Shown here: in pieces, positions 1 through 6,609 of the stretch
Layout of the letters: each line of letters begins with the position of its first letter
Position numbering within the stretch: the stretch's first letter is position 1
Assembly (NCBI GenBank): GCA_964354255.1
Contig: CAYGYX010000031.1
Coordinates: 1-23,871 of the forward strand
Direction: 5' to 3'
Source of the DNA: VGBK01 sp964354255
Lineage (GTDB): Bacteria; Actinomycetota; Acidimicrobiia; Spongiisociales; UBA11373
Length of the DNA: 23,871 bases
The notes under the pieces: model-generated
Seen by the model: only the letters and a program-made list of their open reading frames with translations
What the model was told of the DNA's origin: nothing
Database searches by the model: none
Translations under genes and position numbers: made by a program

Positions 1-2
1 GC

Positions 3-1520
3 CGCGGCGCCGACCTGTTCGAGTCCACCGCCGCCGAGAACATCGGGGCCATGATCCTGGGGGCCTCGCTGGCCCTGGCCGCCGACCGGGCCGGGCTCGG
101 CTTCTCGGCGGGCATCGTCGGGGTGATGATGTTCCCGTTGGTGGCCCGGGCCTTCGGGATCATCGCCTCGATCGCCGGCATCCTCTACGTCCACATGGAC
201 AAGGAGGAGAAGATCGACCCGATGACGGCCCTCAACCGGGGCTACTACGTGGCGGTGGTGCTGGCCATGGCCGCCTTCGCCGGAGTCACCTACTGGCTGC
301 TCTCGAGCGAGGAAGCCCCCAACGCCTGGTGGCACTTCTTCCTGTGCGGGATCATCGGGGTGGCCACCTCGGTGGCCTTCGTGTACATCACCCAGTACTA
401 CACCGAGCACAAGTACCGCCCGGTGCGCTCGATCGCCGAGGCGTCCCAGACCGGCCCGGCCACCAACATCATCTCCGGCATCAGCGTCGGCCTGGAGTGC
501 GTCGCCATCCCGGTGGTGGTCATGAGCGGCGCCCTGCTCGGGTCCTACTTCCTGGGCAAGGCGGCCTTCCCGGCCGGGGCCGGCGTCAACGCCGGCCTGT
601 TCGGCACGGCGGTGGCCACCATGGGGATGCTGGCCACGGCGGCCTTCATCCTGGCCATGGACACCTTCGGGCCCATCACCGACAACGCCGGCGGCATCGT
701 CGAGATGTCCCAGCAGCCGGAGGAGATCCGCCGCAAGACCGACCGGCTCGACGCCGTGGGCAACACCACCAAGGCCCTGACCAAGGGGTACGCCATCGGC
801 TCGGCCGCCCTGGCGGCCTTCCTGCTCTTCCAGGCCTACATGGAAGAGGTGCTCAACTACTCGGGCGGCGAGGGGACCATCTTCCCGGTGGATCTCGCCA
901 AGCCGGTGGTGTTCGTCGGCGCCCTGTTCGGAGCCGGCCTGGTGTTCCTGTTCTCCTCCTGGGCCATCCGGGCGGTGGGCCGGGCGGCCCAGGCCATCAT
1001 CGGCGAGGTGCGGCGGCAGTACGCCCACCTGCCTCGGGAGAACGAGATGATCGTGTTCCCCGCCGACTTCGAGCCGGAGTACGGGGCCTGCGTGGACATC
1101 GTGACCCGCTCGGCGCTGCGGCGCATGGTGGCTCCCGGCCTGCTGGCCGTGCTCGGCCCCATCGGCCTGGGCCTGCTGTTCAAGTGGCTCTTCGTCACCG
1201 ACGCGGATCCGCTGATCTCCGCCGAGGCGGTGGCCGCCATGCTGATGGTGGGCACCATCGCCGGCATCCTGGTTGCCCTCTTCTTCAACAACGGAGGGGG
1301 AGCCTGGGACAACGCCAAGAAGTTCATCGAGGCGGGTGCCTTCGGCGGCAAGTACCTGACGGCGGCGGACGGCTCGACCATCAAGAACCCGACGCACGGG
1401 GCGGCGGTGGTCGGGGACACGGTGGGTGATCCCTTCAAGGACACCGCCGGCCCGTCCCTGCACGTGCTGATCAAGCTGCTCTCCACCATCACCCTGGTGA
1501 TGGCGCCGCTCTTCCTGTAA
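3..1520 (+). CDS. hppA: Membrane-bound H+-translocating pyrophosphatase, K+-independent type (5' end missing)
   Basis: Integral membrane pump that couples hydrolysis of cytoplasmic pyrophosphate to proton export. The reading frame is open from the left edge (first codon at base 3), so roughly the first 200 residues of this ~700-residue family lie outside the window. The visible part starts at GADLFES, just after the first acidic PPi-binding motif. Other family blocks are DTFGPITDNAGG (near 661), NNGGGAWDNAKK (near 1288) and the C-terminal GDTVGDPFKDTAGPS (near 1412), which carry the Asp/Lys residues that hold Mg-PPi. The segment GNTTKALT (bases 759-782) has Lys and Thr at the two positions that, in this family, mark K+-independent proton pumps; K+-dependent ones have Ala at the Lys site. 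Many hydrophobic helices fit the multi-span fold. A strong hairpin follows the TAA stop. Confidence 0.96.
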   Translation, partial: RGADLFESTAAENIGAMILGASLALAADRAGLGFSAGIVGVMMFPLVARAFGIIASIAGILYVHMDKEEKIDPMTALNRGYYVAVVLAMAAFAGVTYWLLSSEEAPNAWWHFFLCGIIGVATSVAFVYITQYYTEHKYRPVRSIAEASQTGPATNIISGISVGLECVAIPVVVMSGALLGSYFLGKAAFPAGAGVNAGLFGTAVATMGMLATAAFILAMDTFGPITDNAGGIVEMSQQPEEIRRKTDRLDAVGNTTKALTKGYAIGSAALAAFLLFQAYMEEVLNYSGGEGTIFPVDLAKPVVFVGALFGAGLVFLFSSWAIRAVGRAAQAIIGEVRRQYAHLPRENEMIVFPADFEPEYGACVDIVTRSALRRMVAPGLLAVLGPIGLGLLFKWLFVTDADPLISAEAVAAMLMVGTIAGILVALFFNNGGGAWDNAKKFIEAGAFGGKYLTAADGSTIKNPTHGAAVVGDTVGDPFKDTAGPSLHVLIKLLSTITLVMAPLFL

Positions 1521-1536
1521 CGGAAGACGAACGCGG

Positions 1537-1575
1537 GAAGCCCCTCCGGTTCCACCCGGAGGGGCTTCTCTCTAT
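1537..1575. terminator. Hairpin terminator between hppA and the convergent membrane-protein gene
   Basis: A perfect 13-bp stem (1537-1549 with 1556-1568) closes a 6-nt loop and is followed on the plus strand by TCTCTCTAT, a weak T-rich tail. It lies 16 bases after the hppA stop and 23 bases beyond the stop of the facing minus-strand gene, so it may serve both. Confidence 0.8.
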
Positions 1576-1591
1576 ACGGAGGTCGCGGAGC

Positions 1592-2092
1592 TCAGGACCG
1601 ACCCTTTCCGATCCCCACCCAGACGCCGAGCAGGCCGATGATCGCCCCGCCCGCCAGCAGGTAGAGCCCCCACTCGGGTGTCACCAAGTCCGGGTCACCG
1701 GTGGCGTACAGCGACGCCAGGTTGGTGCCCCCCACGATGAAGATCAGGAGGGCCAGGATGCCCAGGATGAGGATCCCACCGGCCGGCAGCCGGAAAGCGC
1801 CGCCCGACACCGAGGCCAGCATCGCCAGCCCGATGAGGGCGAGCAGGCCCCCGGCGATGAGTACCGACATGCCGGAGAACAGCGGGCTGAACCCGGTGTC
1901 GAAGGCCTCCTGGACGAAGAACTTCTCGCTCCCCGAGGCGAGGTCGTAGGTGTCCCAGCCTGTCACGGACTCCCCGGCCAGCGGGCTGCCCAGCCAGGGA
2001 AGGAACACCGACAGGATCATGAGCGCCCCGCCGACCAGGGCGGCGAACCCGCCCAGGCCCCGGCGGGACGAGAGAGACGTGGTTGTGGTCAT
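1592..2092 (-). CDS. Small four-helix membrane protein, unknown function
   Basis: A 166-residue protein I cannot assign to a named family. There are four hydrophobic segments (roughly residues 14-34, 70-90, 98-120 and 143-161). Segment 1 ends in FLPWLG and is followed by a ~35-residue outside loop (GWDTYDLASG...). The ATG at 2092 is chosen because GGAGG sits 6 bases upstream of it; an in-frame GTG four codons earlier contains that SD and is less likely. The ending of helix 1 in LPW recalls the tandem proteins at 17.0-18.0 kb, but sequence similarity beyond that is weak and homology is not claimed. It converges on hppA and shares the terminator region. A TAGACT hexamer 40 bases upstream could be its -10 element. 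Confidence 0.75.
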   Translation of the reverse strand: MTTTTSLSSRRGLGGFAALVGGALMILSVFLPWLGSPLAGESVTGWDTYDLASGSEKFFVQEAFDTGFSPLFSGMSVLIAGGLLALIGLAMLASVSGGAFRLPAGGILILGILALLIFIVGGTNLASLYATGDPDLVTPEWGLYLLAGGAIIGLLGVWVGIGKGRS

Positions 2093-2132
2093 GCAGGCCT
2101 CCACTCAGCGACGCGTCGTGGCTTCGATTCGC

Positions 2133-2138
2133 AGTCTA
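2133..2138 (-). promoter_or_regulatory. Possible -10 element (TAGACT) for the 1592-2092 membrane protein
   Basis: Read on the minus strand, TAGACT fits TAnnnT and lies 40 bases from the ATG, leaving room for a leader with the GGAGG ribosome site. No convincing -35 was seen. This is inference from motif and position only. Confidence 0.3.
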
Positions 2139-2181
2139 TGAGGCGGCGCCGCGCCGTGTGAAGCCCGGGGTGGGCGTCGTC

Positions 2182-2901
2182 CTAGTCGAAGAAGGTCCCC
2201 TTGGCGTCCATGCGCACAATCCGCCGACCGTTACCGAGCACGAGCAGGGCGGCCAGGGCACCGACTGCCGGGAGCACGAGAGCCGCGTACATGCCGATCT
2301 TGATCGTCCACTCATCGTCGACCAGGGTGCGGTAGTTGTAGATCGCCGAGGCCTCCATCGCCGCCCAGAGCAGAACCGTCACGACCACCCCGGCCACGAT
2401 CCCCCGGCGCTTGAGCAGTTGTGAGACGCCGAAGCGCTCCTTCAGCGAGCGGCGGAAGGAGACGCCGGAACCGGAGAGCTTCGACCTGCCGCGGGGCACC
2501 AAGGCGCGCACCCCGATGGACCAGGTGACCAAGATGGCGAAAACGCCGATGATGAAGATCGGGGCGGGGCGAGCGAAGCCGAGACCGCGCTCGGCCCAGC
2601 CGAGGGACCCTCCACCGAAGCCGAACACCGTGACCAGCAGGGTGGCCACGACCGCGATCGTCTCCAGGTAGAACCCAAACAGCTGCCGCCCCGAAGGGAC
2701 TATCCCTTCCCGCAACTCACCCTGAGGCATCGCGGCCGGTGCCGCCGGCGGGGTGCCGAAGGGTGAGACCGCCTCCGGCGGCGGCGGGGGCACACCGCCA
2801 CCAACGGGGGTTCCCCCCTCGAACCGAGCGCCGCAATAGCGGCAGACCAGCGCTTCCTGCTGGATCTCCTCGGCGCAGAGCGGGCACTTCTTGGTGGCCA
2901 T
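2182..2901 (-). CDS. Zinc-ribbon membrane protein, unknown function
   Basis: A 239-residue protein. The N-terminus holds a four-cysteine zinc ribbon (CPLC near residues 6-9 and CRYC near 20-23). A flexible Pro/Gly/Ala linker with a run of five prolines follows (about residues 28-62), then four hydrophobic helices (approximately 73-93, 110-130, 165-185 and 200-220). This zinc-ribbon plus linker plus membrane layout is common in small bacterial proteins of unknown role. The ATG at 2901 is preferred: GGAGG lies 7 bases upstream and the zinc ribbon starts right after it, while the open frame further upstream runs into the divergent gene and has no support. It is transcribed away from the YjbQ gene, with a palindromic promoter-like site between them. 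Confidence 0.8.
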   Translation of the reverse strand: MATKKCPLCAEEIQQEALVCRYCGARFEGGTPVGGGVPPPPPEAVSPFGTPPAAPAAMPQGELREGIVPSGRQLFGFYLETIAVVATLLVTVFGFGGGSLGWAERGLGFARPAPIFIIGVFAILVTWSIGVRALVPRGRSKLSGSGVSFRRSLKERFGVSQLLKRRGIVAGVVVTVLLWAAMEASAIYNYRTLVDDEWTIKIGMYAALVLPAVGALAALLVLGNGRRIVRMDAKGTFFD

Positions 2902-2923
2902 GGCTGATCCTCCCTCCGCCCCA

Positions 2924-2937
2924 AGCCTATCTAGGCT
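2924..2937. promoter_or_regulatory. Palindromic, possibly bidirectional -10 site (AGCCTA-TC-TAGGCT)
   Basis: A perfect 6-2-6 inverted repeat in the divergent intergenic region. Each strand reads TAGGCT (TAnnnT), pointing away from the centre: leftward to the zinc-ribbon gene (22 bases before its ATG) and rightward to the YjbQ gene (78 bases before its GTG). It could be a symmetric -10 serving both genes, or an operator. No -35 was recognised. Confidence 0.4.
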
Positions 2938-3015
2938 CGGTACATCCTGCCGGGGGGAAGCCGTGGGCCGGGCCCGCCGCGCCGCCGGTGACCATCGCGG
3001 GCGAAAGGACGAAGC

Positions 3016-3435
3016 GTGAAGAGCCACCGCCAGGAACTCTGGTTCGAGGTGCCGACGCGCCGGGGTTTGATCAACATCACCGCCCAGGTGGAACAGGCAG
3101 TGCGGGCCAGCGGTATCCGGGAAGGCCTGGTACTGGTCAACGCCATGCACATCACCGCCAGCGTGTTCATCAACGACGACGAGGCCGGCCTCCACCACGA
3201 CTTCGAGGTGTTCCTGGAGGGGATAGCCCCGCACGAACCGGTGTCCCGCTACCACCACAACCGCACCGGCGAGGACAATGCCGACGCCCACCTGAAGCGC
3301 CAGGTCTTCGGGAGGGAGGTGGTGGTGGCCGTCACCGACGGCCGCCTCGACTTCGGCCCCTGGGAGCAGATCTTCTACGGGGAGTTCGACGGGCGCCGCC
3401 GCAAGCGGGTGCTGATCAAGGTGATCGGCGAGTGA
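3016..3435 (+). CDS. YjbQ/UPF0047 family protein, paralogue 1
   Basis: A 139-residue single-domain protein of the YjbQ (UPF0047) family, a small trimeric beta fold. Some members have weak thiamine-phosphate synthase activity, but the true role is unsettled. Family marks are HITASVFINDDE near residues 45-56, YHHNRTGEDNADAHLKR near 77-93, and the C-terminal GRLDFGPWEQIFYGEFDG. The latter corresponds to the family signature, with the WEQ form rather than the WQ form of paralogue 2. It is full length. The GTG at 3016 follows AAAGGA with a 6-base gap. It is the first gene of a plus-strand run with the M41-like and SagB-like genes. A second YjbQ paralogue of the other subtype lies just beyond that run, facing it. 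Confidence 0.9.
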   Translation: MKSHRQELWFEVPTRRGLINITAQVEQAVRASGIREGLVLVNAMHITASVFINDDEAGLHHDFEVFLEGIAPHEPVSRYHHNRTGEDNADAHLKRQVFGREVVVAVTDGRLDFGPWEQIFYGEFDGRRRKRVLIKVIGE

Positions 3436-3481
3436 CCGGCCGTTCCCTCAACCGGATACTCTGCCGGTGGCAGGAGGCCCC

Positions 3482-4024
3482 ATGACCGAGGAGCAGGACC
3501 TCGAGCGCCGGCGCCTCGCCTATCGCCGGGCCGGCTACGCAGTGGCCCGCCATACGCAGGGGCGGCGGGTACCCGATCTCTCCCTGGAGTCACCGGCGGC
3601 ACCGGCGGCCCCCGCGGGCAGCGACTCCCGATGGTGGCAGGTCGATCTGGGGAGCCGGGCTCGTTACCAGACCGAGCTGGAGGTACTCGCCCGATGGGCG
3701 GGCCTGCTCGGCGAGTCCCGGGCGTGCCTCGGCGACCGGGAGCCGCCCGGAGGCTGGGGCCCGGCCCGCGATCCCCTAGCCGTCCTCGGGCAGCGGGTCA
3801 CCCGGGACCTCGAAGAGAACGACGCCTACCTGGAGTGGCTGCGGCGGCGGGCACTGGGTCTCATCGACCTCCCCGACATCTGGGCGGCGGTGGAGGCGGT
3901 AGCCGACGCCTTGCTCACCGAGGGGAAGGTCGGCTCCCGGGAGGTGTCGGAAATCGTCGCCGGGGTTCACCGGGCGCGGCGCCACCGCTCCGGCTTCGCC
4001 GGCTTCTTTCGCAACCCGAGATGA
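3482..4024 (+). CDS. FtsH/M41 peptidase-domain-like protein lacking the HExxH zinc site
   Basis: A 180-residue protein. The N-terminus (LAYRRAGYAVARHTQGRRV, about residues 13-31) lines up with the start of the M41 (FtsH-type) peptidase domain, usually AYHEAGHAVV followed by G(R). Here H, E and the second H of HEAGH are R, R and Y, so the zinc site is gone. The middle (YQTELEVLARWAGLLGESRA) recalls the M41 helix containing LAG..AE. The last third (AVEAVADALLTEGKVGSREVSEIV) recalls the C-terminal helix pair of M41. No AAA module is present. These alignments are by eye, so remote homology is plausible rather than proven, and the function is unknown. The ATG at 3482 is set by AGGAGG 4 bases upstream; TACTCT (3457-3462) could be a -10. 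It is followed 11 bases later by the SagB-like gene. Confidence 0.6.
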   Translation: MTEEQDLERRRLAYRRAGYAVARHTQGRRVPDLSLESPAAPAAPAGSDSRWWQVDLGSRARYQTELEVLARWAGLLGESRACLGDREPPGGWGPARDPLAVLGQRVTRDLEENDAYLEWLRRRALGLIDLPDIWAAVEAVADALLTEGKVGSREVSEIVAGVHRARRHRSGFAGFFRNPR

Positions 4025-4035
4025 AGGAGTGCCAC

Positions 4036-4617
4036 ATGCTCGACCTGCCCCCGCCCCGCCCGGCCGGCCCCATGTCCCTGGAGGAAGCCCTCGGCCGACG
4101 CCGCTCACGACGCGACTTCAGCGGCGCGCCCCTCTCCCCCGCCGAGTTGGGGCAGCTCCTCTGGGCGGCCCACGGCCTGACCGGCCTCGACGGCCGGCGC
4201 ACCACCCCCTCGGCGGGGAACACCCGCTCACTCGAGGTGTACGCCGTCACCCAGAAGGGGGCCTTCCGCTACGACGGCGCCGCCCATCGCCTGGAGGAGA
4301 CCGACCCCACCGACCTGCGGGGCCCGCTCAGCGCCGCCGCCTACCAAGACGAGCATCTCCTGCGGGCCGGAGCGGTGATCGTCCTGGTGGCGGTCACCGC
4401 CCGCACCGCGACCCGGTATCCCGAGCGGGCAGAGCGCTACGTCGCCATGGAGCTGGGGCACGCCGCCCAGAACATCCTGCTCCAGGCCGAGGCTCTGTGG
4501 CTGGCCGCCTACCCGGTGGGGGCGCACGATGTCGAAGGAGTGGCCCGCCTGCTGCGCCTCCCCGAGGGCTGCCTGCCTCTCTACCTGGTGCCGGTGGGCC
4601 GCCCGGCGGCCCCCTGA
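4036..4617 (+). CDS. SagB-like nitroreductase-family FMN oxidoreductase
   Basis: A 193-residue protein of the nitroreductase superfamily, closest in pattern to SagB/ThcOx-type dehydrogenases. RRRSRRDFSGAPLS (about residues 21-34) is the FMN-phosphate-binding start, followed by ELGQLLWAAHGLT. PSAGNTRSLEVYAVT (about 58-72) is the typical PSAG..PLE(V/I)Y block. GHAAQNILLQAEALWLAAYPVGA (about 139-161) is the second flavin/dimer helix region. SagB proteins in peptide clusters oxidise azolines to azoles, but no YcaO, precursor peptide or leader peptidase is visible here, so this is probably a stand-alone oxidoreductase of unknown substrate. The ATG at 4036 has AAGGAG 6 bases upstream, overlapping the stop of the previous gene; an in-frame ATG at 4021 lacks an SD. 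The stop is only two bases from that of the facing YjbQ gene. Confidence 0.8.
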   Translation: MLDLPPPRPAGPMSLEEALGRRRSRRDFSGAPLSPAELGQLLWAAHGLTGLDGRRTTPSAGNTRSLEVYAVTQKGAFRYDGAAHRLEETDPTDLRGPLSAAAYQDEHLLRAGAVIVLVAVTARTATRYPERAERYVAMELGHAAQNILLQAEALWLAAYPVGAHDVEGVARLLRLPEGCLPLYLVPVGRPAAP

Positions 4618-4619
4618 GC

Positions 4620-5024
4620 TCAGCCGGGCAGGAAGCTGAACCGCACCCGGCGAGTGCGGTTGTCACGGTTGGGGTCGACCACCACCAGCGACTGCCAGGT
4701 GCCGAGGGTGAGGCACCCGCCCACCACCGGGATCGTCACCGACGGGGAGATAAAGGCCGGGATCACGTGGTCGGCCCCATGCCCGGGGGCGCCGTGCCGG
4801 TGTCGCCAGCGCTCGTCCCGGGGGAAAAGCGTGCCGAGGTGGGCAAGCAGGTCCCCCTCGCTGCCCGCCCCGGTCTCCATGATGGCCAGCCCGGCGGTGG
4901 CGTGGGGCAGGTAGACCGAGAGCAGGCCGTCCCCCTTGCCGGCCACGAAGCGGGCGGCCTCGGCGGTGATGTCCAGGGCGGCGGGAGTGGAACCGGTCGG
5001 CAGGGTGATCTCGATCGTGTGCAC
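4620..5024 (-). CDS. YjbQ/UPF0047 family protein, paralogue 2
   Basis: A 134-residue YjbQ-family protein of the classical subtype. HATAGLAIMETG (about residues 41-52) contains the conserved His and acidic residue. RHRHGAPGHGADHVIPAF (about 75-92) carries the conserved His cluster. The C-terminal GGCLTLGTWQSLVVVDP is the family signature with LGTWQ. It differs strongly from paralogue 1 at 3.0 kb, so this is probably not a recent local duplication. The start is GTG at 5024. There is no SD, but TAGCCT lies exactly 6 bases upstream, so a leaderless transcript is likely. It converges on the SagB-like gene with both stop codons inside the palindrome CTGAGCTCAG (4614-4623). Confidence 0.9.
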   Translation of the reverse strand: MHTIEITLPTGSTPAALDITAEAARFVAGKGDGLLSVYLPHATAGLAIMETGAGSEGDLLAHLGTLFPRDERWRHRHGAPGHGADHVIPAFISPSVTIPVVGGCLTLGTWQSLVVVDPNRDNRTRRVRFSFLPG

Positions 5025-5030
5025 GGCGAC

Positions 5031-5036
5031 AGGCTA
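5031..5036 (-). promoter_or_regulatory. -10 element (TAGCCT) for leaderless YjbQ paralogue 2
   Basis: On the minus strand TAGCCT is followed by 6 bases and then the GTG start. That spacing would place the transcription start on or next to the start codon, which also explains the missing SD. It sits in the 25-base gap after the AlgJ-like gene. Confidence 0.5.
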
Positions 5037-5049
5037 CGCCCCGGCCGGA

Positions 5050-6609
5050 TCAGCCGGGCGGGATCTCCACCACCAGGAGCTGGGATACCCGCCGGCCCTG
5101 GGCCCTGCCCAGGTGCAGTTCCAGTTCGGTGGCGGCCCCCACGGCGCTCAGATCGAAGACGGCCGTCACCGCCTCGGCGGGGACGGTGTCGACGAGCTCG
5201 CCCGGCGGCCCGCCGGCAGGGTCCTGCCAGGTCAGGGACACCGCGGTGCGGCTCTTGGGCGTCAGGCGCACCACCAGGTACCGAGCCGTGCCCGGCGGCG
5301 GCTCGGGCAGGGAGACAGGTATCCGCGACTCCGCCGAGCCGGTAGTCACGATCTCGGCGGTGGACCCCGCCCAGCGGGTGCCCAGCTCGTCTCCCGTCAT
5401 CCGGCGCGAGAGGCCTATCTCCCGGTGCGGCAGCACCTCGGCCAGGGCACCGACGACGTCGGCCAACAGCGCACCCTGCAGCCGGGGGATGGTGGAGCGC
5501 TCCACGGTCACCACGATGAGCAGGTCGCTCCCGAGCAGCCGCTCACCGAACCAGGCCCGGTCGGTCCCGAAGGATTCGCTGGCGCCGCGCGGCCGCACCG
5601 TGGTCAGGCTGGCGAAGTAGGGGCGCAGGAGAGGGGCGAGACGGAAGCCCATGGAGTCGTGGATCATGAACGCCGAGCCGCCGACGGATGGGGCATCCGC
5701 CACGGTGCTCACCACCGCCCGCAGGCCGCGGGCCAGGGTCTCCGTCGACGTGGTCGGCTCCTCCCCCCGATGCACCTCCCAGAGCTCGACGTCCTCCCGC
5801 AGGGGCAAGCCCATCAACTCGCCCAGATCGCCGATGCGGCGCTCGGTGCCCATCAGCACGAACGACGCCGGCTCCCAGAGGCCGGGCGCGAGCTGCTCCA
5901 CTGCGGCGGCCGCAACCGCCCCCGCTCCGTAGTTGTTCCAGTGGGTGTCGAGGTGGTAGTAGACGGTGCGCTCACCCGCCGTCGCCGCCGCCGACTCGAG
6001 CACCGACCAAGTATCCACGTACCCCACGATGCCGGCCGCCGCCAGCAACTCCCGGAAGGCCACCCGGTTGGCCACGGCGCAGGCGGCGTCGTCTTCGAGG
6101 TCCCCAAGCCGATCGGGGTAGATAGCCGACTTGTTCGGGGCCACCAGGAGGAGGAGGTCCTTCCCGGCCAGGTGCAGCACCCGCTCTACCAGGGCGATCT
6201 CGTCGACCGCGGCCTGCACCCGCGTGGCGGCGTAGCAGGGGACAGCGATCTCATCCCGCAAGAAGAGCCACCCGCCGGCCCCGAGCAGGACCCGGGAGTT
6301 CGGGCTCTCGCCGAACAGGTTCAGGTCGAGGCGGGCATCGGCTTCGATGGCCCGGTCGCGGCCCGGGAGCCGATCGGAGAACCAGGCGCCGATCTGCGCA
6401 TACCAGGCGCTGTCGAGCAGTGCGCCGGCGAAGAAGCCCGGTGCCTCGGCCGGACGGCGTTTCTCGATCTGCGGCGGGCGCAGCCCCGCCAGCAGGAGCA
6501 CCAGGGGCAGCCCGACCAGCGCGCAGAACCAGAGGACGATCGCCCATCGTCCCAGCCGCCTCGGCCGGGACGCTCGTCGTTCGGGAGGGGAGGGGTCTTT
6601 GCCGGCCAT
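5050..6609 (-). CDS. AlgJ/AlgX-like SGNH acetyltransferase-like protein (membrane anchored)
   Basis: A 519-residue protein. Residues 1-18 are basic and cytoplasmic, 22-44 form one membrane helix, and the rest is predicted outside. The outside part has the AlgJ/AlgX layout: DRLPGRDRAIEADARLDLNLFG, then GWLFLRDE, then VAPNKSAIYPD, then LDTHWNNYG (Asp221-x-His223), then IHDSMG with Ser319. In AlgX the catalytic set is Asp-x-His followed ~95 residues later by Ser, which matches in order and spacing. The last ~130 residues (PPPGTARYLVVRLTPKS...) look like a beta-rich, carbohydrate-binding-like domain. The likely role is to transfer acetyl groups, delivered by the MBOAT partner, to an extracellular polymer. 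The ATG overlaps the stop of the MBOAT gene in TGATG (one shared base) without its own SD, implying translational coupling. Confidence 0.8.
   Translation of the reverse strand: MAGKDPSPPERRASRPRRLGRWAIVLWFCALVGLPLVLLLAGLRPPQIEKRRPAEAPGFFAGALLDSAWYAQIGAWFSDRLPGRDRAIEADARLDLNLFGESPNSRVLLGAGGWLFLRDEIAVPCYAATRVQAAVDEIALVERVLHLAGKDLLLLVAPNKSAIYPDRLGDLEDDAACAVANRVAFRELLAAAGIVGYVDTWSVLESAAATAGERTVYYHLDTHWNNYGAGAVAAAAVEQLAPGLWEPASFVLMGTERRIGDLGELMGLPLREDVELWEVHRGEEPTTSTETLARGLRAVVSTVADAPSVGGSAFMIHDSMGFRLAPLLRPYFASLTTVRPRGASESFGTDRAWFGERLLGSDLLIVVTVERSTIPRLQGALLADVVGALAEVLPHREIGLSRRMTGDELGTRWAGSTAEIVTTGSAESRIPVSLPEPPPGTARYLVVRLTPKSRTAVSLTWQDPAGGPPGELVDTVPAEAVTAVFDLSAVGAATELELHLGRAQGRRVSQLLVVEIPPG

Noticed and set aside
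2902..3291. N-terminal extension of the zinc-ribbon gene beyond 2901
   Set aside because: The extension overlaps the YjbQ gene and promoter region; the ATG at 2901 has GGAGG and directly precedes the zinc ribbon.
4036..4617. A RiPP (thiazole/oxazole-modified peptide) cluster around the SagB-like gene
   Set aside because: No YcaO, docking protein, precursor peptide, protease or exporter is nearby; SagB-like proteins often occur alone.
4614..4623. Palindrome CTGAGCTCAG holding the two convergent stop codons as a regulatory site
   Set aside because: It follows simply from two TGA stops placed two bases apart; no stem-loop or tail supports a function.
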